DNA from: an uncultured Eubacteriales bacterium
GTDB taxonomy: Bacteria; Bacillota; Clostridia; Christensenellales; Aristaeellaceae
Length of the DNA stretch: 8,819 nt
Assembly (NCBI GenBank): GCA_900540045.1
Contig: UQEF01000102.1
Location: 1-8,819 of the forward strand
Reading direction: 5' to 3'
Positions within the stretch are counted from its first letter, which is position 1. Each line of letters begins with the position of its first letter. The position numbers and the translations under genes were made by a program. Shown here piece after piece: positions 6,615 to 8,819 of the stretch. The notes below the pieces were generated by a model that did no database searches, had not been told where the DNA came from, and was given only the letters and a program-made list of their open reading frames with translations.

Positions 6615-6643
6615 ATTGTAACATAAGCGCGGCGGCGCGGCAA
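6615..6643 (-). promoter_or_regulatory. Sigma-A promoter of the surface-protein gene (extended -10)
   Basis: On the minus strand, TTGCCG (6643-6638), a 17-nt spacer ending TGT, then TACAAT (6620-6615). TGTTACAAT is an extended -10. Transcription would start near 6608, leaving a leader of about 49 nt before ATG 6559. Confidence 0.7.
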
Positions 6644-6705
6644 AAAGAGAATGGCAAAAGACCGTCAAGAGAGCGCCAAGAAAGCGGTTTTGGGGCGGCG
6701 GCGCT

Positions 6706-6734
6706 TTGACTTTGGGGGCGCGCGATGGTATAAT
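6706..6734 (+). promoter_or_regulatory. Strong sigma-A promoter of the oadB operon
   Basis: TTGACT (6706-6711), a 17-nt spacer, and a perfect TATAAT (6729-6734) preceded by TGG, making an extended -10. This is the closest match to consensus in the window. The predicted start near 6741 gives a leader of about 54 nt. It is divergent from the surface-protein promoter, with about 60 nt between the two -35 boxes. Confidence 0.88.
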
Positions 6735-6743
6735 GAAGGCTGA

Positions 6744-6759
6744 TTCGCCGGCAGGCGAA
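6744..6759 (+). promoter_or_regulatory. Small hairpin at the predicted 5' end of the oadB transcript
   Basis: TTCGCC (6744-6749) and GGCGAA (6754-6759) are perfect inverted arms around GGCA. The dyad begins about 3 nt after the predicted transcription start. It could stabilise the 5' end of the mRNA or be a repressor site in the DNA; neither can be decided from sequence. Confidence 0.45.
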
Positions 6760-6794
6760 GCACGAAGGAAAAGAGAAAAAAGGGAGGAACCGCC

Positions 6795-8015
6795 TTGGAT
6801 ATCGGGCTGATTCTGGGTGAGCTGTTTTCGGGTGTGACGTATCTGTTTTCCGTGGAAGGGCTGAAAACGCTGGTGATGTTCGTCATCGCCGGGGTGCTGA
6901 TCTATCTGGCGATCAAAAAGGACTACGAGCCGACGCTGCTGTTGCCCATCGGCTTTGGCGCGATTCTGGCCAACCTGCCGCCCGTGATCGACGCGGTGAG
7001 CGGGCAGGCCGCCGCAAGCGTGCTGGGCGAAAACGGATTCCTGAGCGTGCTGTTTAATGCGGGCATCGCCAACGAGCTGTTCCCGATCCTGATCTTCATC
7101 GCCGTGGGCGCGATGATCGACTTTTCGCCCCTGCTCAAGGACCCCTCGATGATCTTCTTCGGGGCGGCGGCGCAGTTCGGCATCTTCGCTACGTTCCTTG
7201 TGTCGCTGGCGCTGATCCCCGTGGTGCTGCCCGAAACCGCCGGCAATGACAACCTGATCCTGCGGCTGGCCAGCGCCATCGGCATCATCGGCGCCGCCGA
7301 CGGACCCACCACCCTCTACGTGGCCAATCACTTCGACCTCAAGGACTACATGGCCCCCATCAGCGTGGCCGCCTACAGCTACATGTCGCTGGTGCCGGTG
7401 ATCCAGCCGCCCGTCATCCGCGCGCTGACCTCCAAAAAGGAACGCATGATCCACATGGATTACAACGAGGAGCGCGCCAGCAAGCTGGCCCTGATCCTGT
7501 TCCCCATCATCGTGACGGCGGTGGCGGGCATCATCGTGCCCATGAGCGCGCCGCTGGTGGGCAGCCTCATGTTCGGCAACCTCATCCGCGAGTGCGGCGT
7601 GCTGGACCGCCTGAGCAAGACCGCCCAGAACGAGCTGGCCAACCTGGTCACGATCCTGCTGGGCATCACCATCGGCGGCACGATGGTGGCCGACAAGTTC
7701 CTGCGCATGGACACGCTGCTGATCCTGGCGCTGGGCCTGTTCGCCTTCGTGTTCGACACGGCGGGCGGCGTGCTGTTTGCCAAGCTGCTCAACGTATTTC
7801 GCAAAAAGAAGATCAACCCCATGGTCGGCGCGGCGGGCATCAGCGCGTTTCCCATGAGCGCCAGGGTCATCCAGAAGATGGCCAAGGAGGAGGACCCCTA
7901 CAACTTTATCCTGATGCAGTCCATCAGCGCCAACGTGTCCGGCCAGCTGGGCTCCATCGTGGCGGGCGGTATGGTGATCTCGCTGGTGAGCATGCTGCTG
8001 GGCGGCATCTGGTAA
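6795..8015 (+). CDS. oadB: Sodium ion-translocating decarboxylase beta subunit (OadB/GcdB/MmdB family)
   Basis: A 406-residue polytopic membrane protein, full length for the family. It decarboxylates the carboxybiotin carrier and couples this to Na+ export. The conserved IIGAADGPT places the key aspartate at D169 (equivalent to D203 of Klebsiella OadB). AAYSYMSLVP carries tyrosines Y194 and Y196. In the block INPMVGAAGISAFPMSAR, N341, G345, S350 and R357 match the spacing of functional residues N373, G377, S382 and R389 of Klebsiella OadB, numbered from memory. GNLIRECGVLDRLSKTAQNE (261-280) is also typical. The late segment reads LMQSISANVSGQLGS where many OadB proteins have MHAMGPNVAG. TTG 6795 is the start: GGGAGG (6782-6787) lies 7 nt upstream. 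A small OadG-like gene follows after 16 nt. No carboxyltransferase or biotin-carrier gene is visible, so oxaloacetate, glutaconyl-CoA and methylmalonyl-CoA remain possible substrates. Confidence 0.93.
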   Translation: MDIGLILGELFSGVTYLFSVEGLKTLVMFVIAGVLIYLAIKKDYEPTLLLPIGFGAILANLPPVIDAVSGQAAASVLGENGFLSVLFNAGIANELFPILIFIAVGAMIDFSPLLKDPSMIFFGAAAQFGIFATFLVSLALIPVVLPETAGNDNLILRLASAIGIIGAADGPTTLYVANHFDLKDYMAPISVAAYSYMSLVPVIQPPVIRALTSKKERMIHMDYNEERASKLALILFPIIVTAVAGIIVPMSAPLVGSLMFGNLIRECGVLDRLSKTAQNELANLVTILLGITIGGTMVADKFLRMDTLLILALGLFAFVFDTAGGVLFAKLLNVFRKKKINPMVGAAGISAFPMSARVIQKMAKEEDPYNFILMQSISANVSGQLGSIVAGGMVISLVSMLLGGIW

Positions 8016-8031
8016 GAAGGAGGACATGACA

Positions 8032-8175
8032 ATGGCGAATCTGGCAGGCATGAGCCTGATGACAAAGGGCCTGATCACCACGGTGTGCGGGCTGGCGGGC
8101 GTGTTTGTGGTGCTGACGCTGTTTTTCGTGACGATCAAGCTGATGCAGCACATCCATACCCGGGACGAACAGTGA
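8032..8175 (+). CDS. Small single-pass membrane protein, OadG-like gamma/delta subunit candidate
   Basis: A 47-residue peptide with one transmembrane helix (about 14-36, GLITTVCGLAGVFVVLTLFF) followed by VTIKLMQHIHTRDEQ. A helix of the form GL-GL-G-VF-VL ending in a basic KLM segment is the layout of OadG/PF04277 subunits, which hold the decarboxylase complex together. At 47 residues it is shorter than Klebsiella OadG (about 80) and lacks the extended hydrophilic tail. ATG 8032 is preferred because GGAGG (8019-8023) lies 8 nt upstream; the in-frame ATG at 8026 is too close to it. It lies 16 nt after oadB and 9 nt before the next gene, so all three are probably translated from one mRNA. The family call rests on topology and position, not on diagnostic residues. 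Confidence 0.72.
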   Translation: MANLAGMSLMTKGLITTVCGLAGVFVVLTLFFVTIKLMQHIHTRDEQ

Positions 8176-8184
8176 GGCGAAACC

Positions 8185-8667
8185 ATGTACACGCGTGAGG
8201 ACGAGGACCAGGCGCGCCGGCTGTGGAAAAAGCGGCTGGGGCTGGCGCTGCTGCCGGCGATCGCCGGACTGGCGGCGGGGACCGCGCTGTTCGTGGCGGG
8301 CCGGATGCGGCGCAGCGATACGCTGTGGATGGTCACGGCCGCGCTCACGGTGCTGGGCGGCGGGGCGTTCCTGTTCCTGTTCGGCGTGTGGGCCAAGCCC
8401 GCGCTGGACTACCTGCGCCACGTCGAACGCATGCTTTATGGACGCAAGCGCGAAACCGTGGGCGTGCTGACCCGCTTCTCCCCGGAGCTGTGCGAGCGCG
8501 ACGGGCTGTGGTGCCACGCGATGATGGTCAACCTCGGCTCCGGCGAGGAGGAGGACGACCGCCTGTTTTACTACGACGACGAGAAGCCCGCGCCGCAGCT
8601 GCCCATCGGGACCCGCGTGAGGGTGGAGAGCAACGGCAATATGGTGAGCGGGATCTGGCGGGCGTGA
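8185..8667 (+). CDS. Two-helix membrane protein of unknown function in the oadB operon
   Basis: A 160-residue protein. A charged N-terminus (MYTREDEDQARRLWKKR) is followed by two transmembrane helices (about 18-39 and 46-69) separated by a short MRRSD loop. A soluble C-terminal domain of about 90 residues follows. That domain has an acidic patch (GEEEDDRLFYYDDE, 120-133) and the strand-like segments TVGVLTRF and IGTRVRVESNGNMVSGIW, suggesting a small beta-rich fold. Basic residues flanking the helices suggest both termini are cytoplasmic. ATG 8185 has a weak GAGG (8174-8177) 7 nt upstream, overlapping the stop of the preceding gene, which points to translational coupling. I do not recognise the family. 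Co-transcription suggests an accessory or assembly role with the Na+ pump, but this is inference only. Confidence 0.78.
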   Translation: MYTREDEDQARRLWKKRLGLALLPAIAGLAAGTALFVAGRMRRSDTLWMVTAALTVLGGGAFLFLFGVWAKPALDYLRHVERMLYGRKRETVGVLTRFSPELCERDGLWCHAMMVNLGSGEEEDDRLFYYDDEKPAPQLPIGTRVRVESNGNMVSGIWRA

Positions 8668-8819
8668 GGCGGGCGCGCGAGGCGTGCCGCGAGGGCGCCG
8701 TGAGGTTGCCGCGAGATTGTGCGGCGCGCGAGGGCGCCGTGAGGTTGCGCGGCGCGTGAGGGCGTATTTTCGTGCCGTCGATGACGGGCTCGCACCTTAT
8801 CGCCCCAGACTTTTCAAGG
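8668..8819. repeat. GC-rich intergenic segment with a 21-bp direct repeat
   Basis: After the last stop the sequence is a run of GCG/GAGG/GCGCG motifs. A perfect 21-bp direct repeat (GCGAGGGCGCCGTGAGG then TTGC) occurs at 8689-8709 and 8728-8748, spaced 39 nt apart. A partial third copy (GCGTGAGGGCG) starts near 8754. A small dyad CCGTC/GACGG lies at 8775-8779 and 8783-8787. No T-tailed terminator and no convincing gene are visible; open frames on both strands here are repeat-driven. Confidence 0.65.

Noticed and set aside
6375..8396. A 673-codon open frame on the minus strand across the oadB operon
   Set aside because: It is antisense to oadB, which has family motifs and a good ribosome binding site. 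Its His/Gln/Arg/Asp-rich composition is typical of the complement of a GC-rich gene, and it also overlaps the surface protein's signal peptide in another frame.
8571..8795. A minus-strand frame with repeated QPHGAL motifs at the window end
   Set aside because: The amino-acid repeat is produced by the 21-bp DNA repeat, and the frame overlaps the end of the 160-residue membrane protein.

Overview
The window looks like chromosomal DNA from a GC-rich, Gram-positive-type anaerobe, most likely an uncultured gut Clostridia (Bacillota). The main reasons are strong AGGAGG-type ribosome binding sites, two convincing TTG starts, a surface protein ending in a PPKTG-type sortase signal, and a Na+-pumping decarboxylase beta subunit. 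The assignment is inferred from gene content and style, not from a marker-gene comparison.

Layout. (1) Bases 1-1261, minus strand: a two-gene unit with a zinc-ribbon protein (476-1210) followed by a single-pass membrane protein (1-455, TTG start, cut by the window edge), behind a compact promoter at 1232-1261. (2) Bases 1351-1524, plus strand: a complete tRNA-Thr(GGT) transcription unit with consensus promoter, tRNA with encoded CCA, and hairpin terminator. (3) Bases 1525-1908: no convincing gene. (4) Bases 1909-4487, plus strand: a promoter, a leader of about 165 nt, a GarR-like tartronate semialdehyde reductase (2109-2993) and a DUF1537 four-carbon acid sugar kinase (3051-4487), a small sugar-acid catabolic operon. 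(5) Bases 4514-4635: three consecutive hairpins between convergent genes. (6) Bases 4676-6643, minus strand: a secreted, probably sortase-anchored protein with a DUF6273-like domain and Ig-like domains, behind an extended -10 promoter. (7) Bases 6706-8667, plus strand: a strong promoter, an OadB-type Na+-translocating decarboxylase beta subunit with a TTG start, a 47-residue OadG-like single-pass peptide, and a two-helix membrane protein. (8) Bases 8668-8819: GC-rich direct repeats and no gene.

How the genes fit together. GarR and the DUF1537 kinase would reduce and phosphorylate sugar-acid intermediates to feed central metabolism. OadB and the small OadG-like peptide form the membrane part of a Na+ pump that extracts energy from decarboxylating a carboxylated biotin carrier; the carboxyltransferase and biotin-carrier subunits are not in this window. 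The surface protein and the zinc-ribbon/membrane pair have no assignable pathway.

Nothing here amounts to a clearly new defence or mobile system: there is no CRISPR array, transposase, integrase or reverse transcriptase. The points most worth a second look are the stacked hairpins at 4514-4635, the minimal OadB/OadG-like operon, the GarR-kinase pair of unknown substrate, and the modular surface protein.
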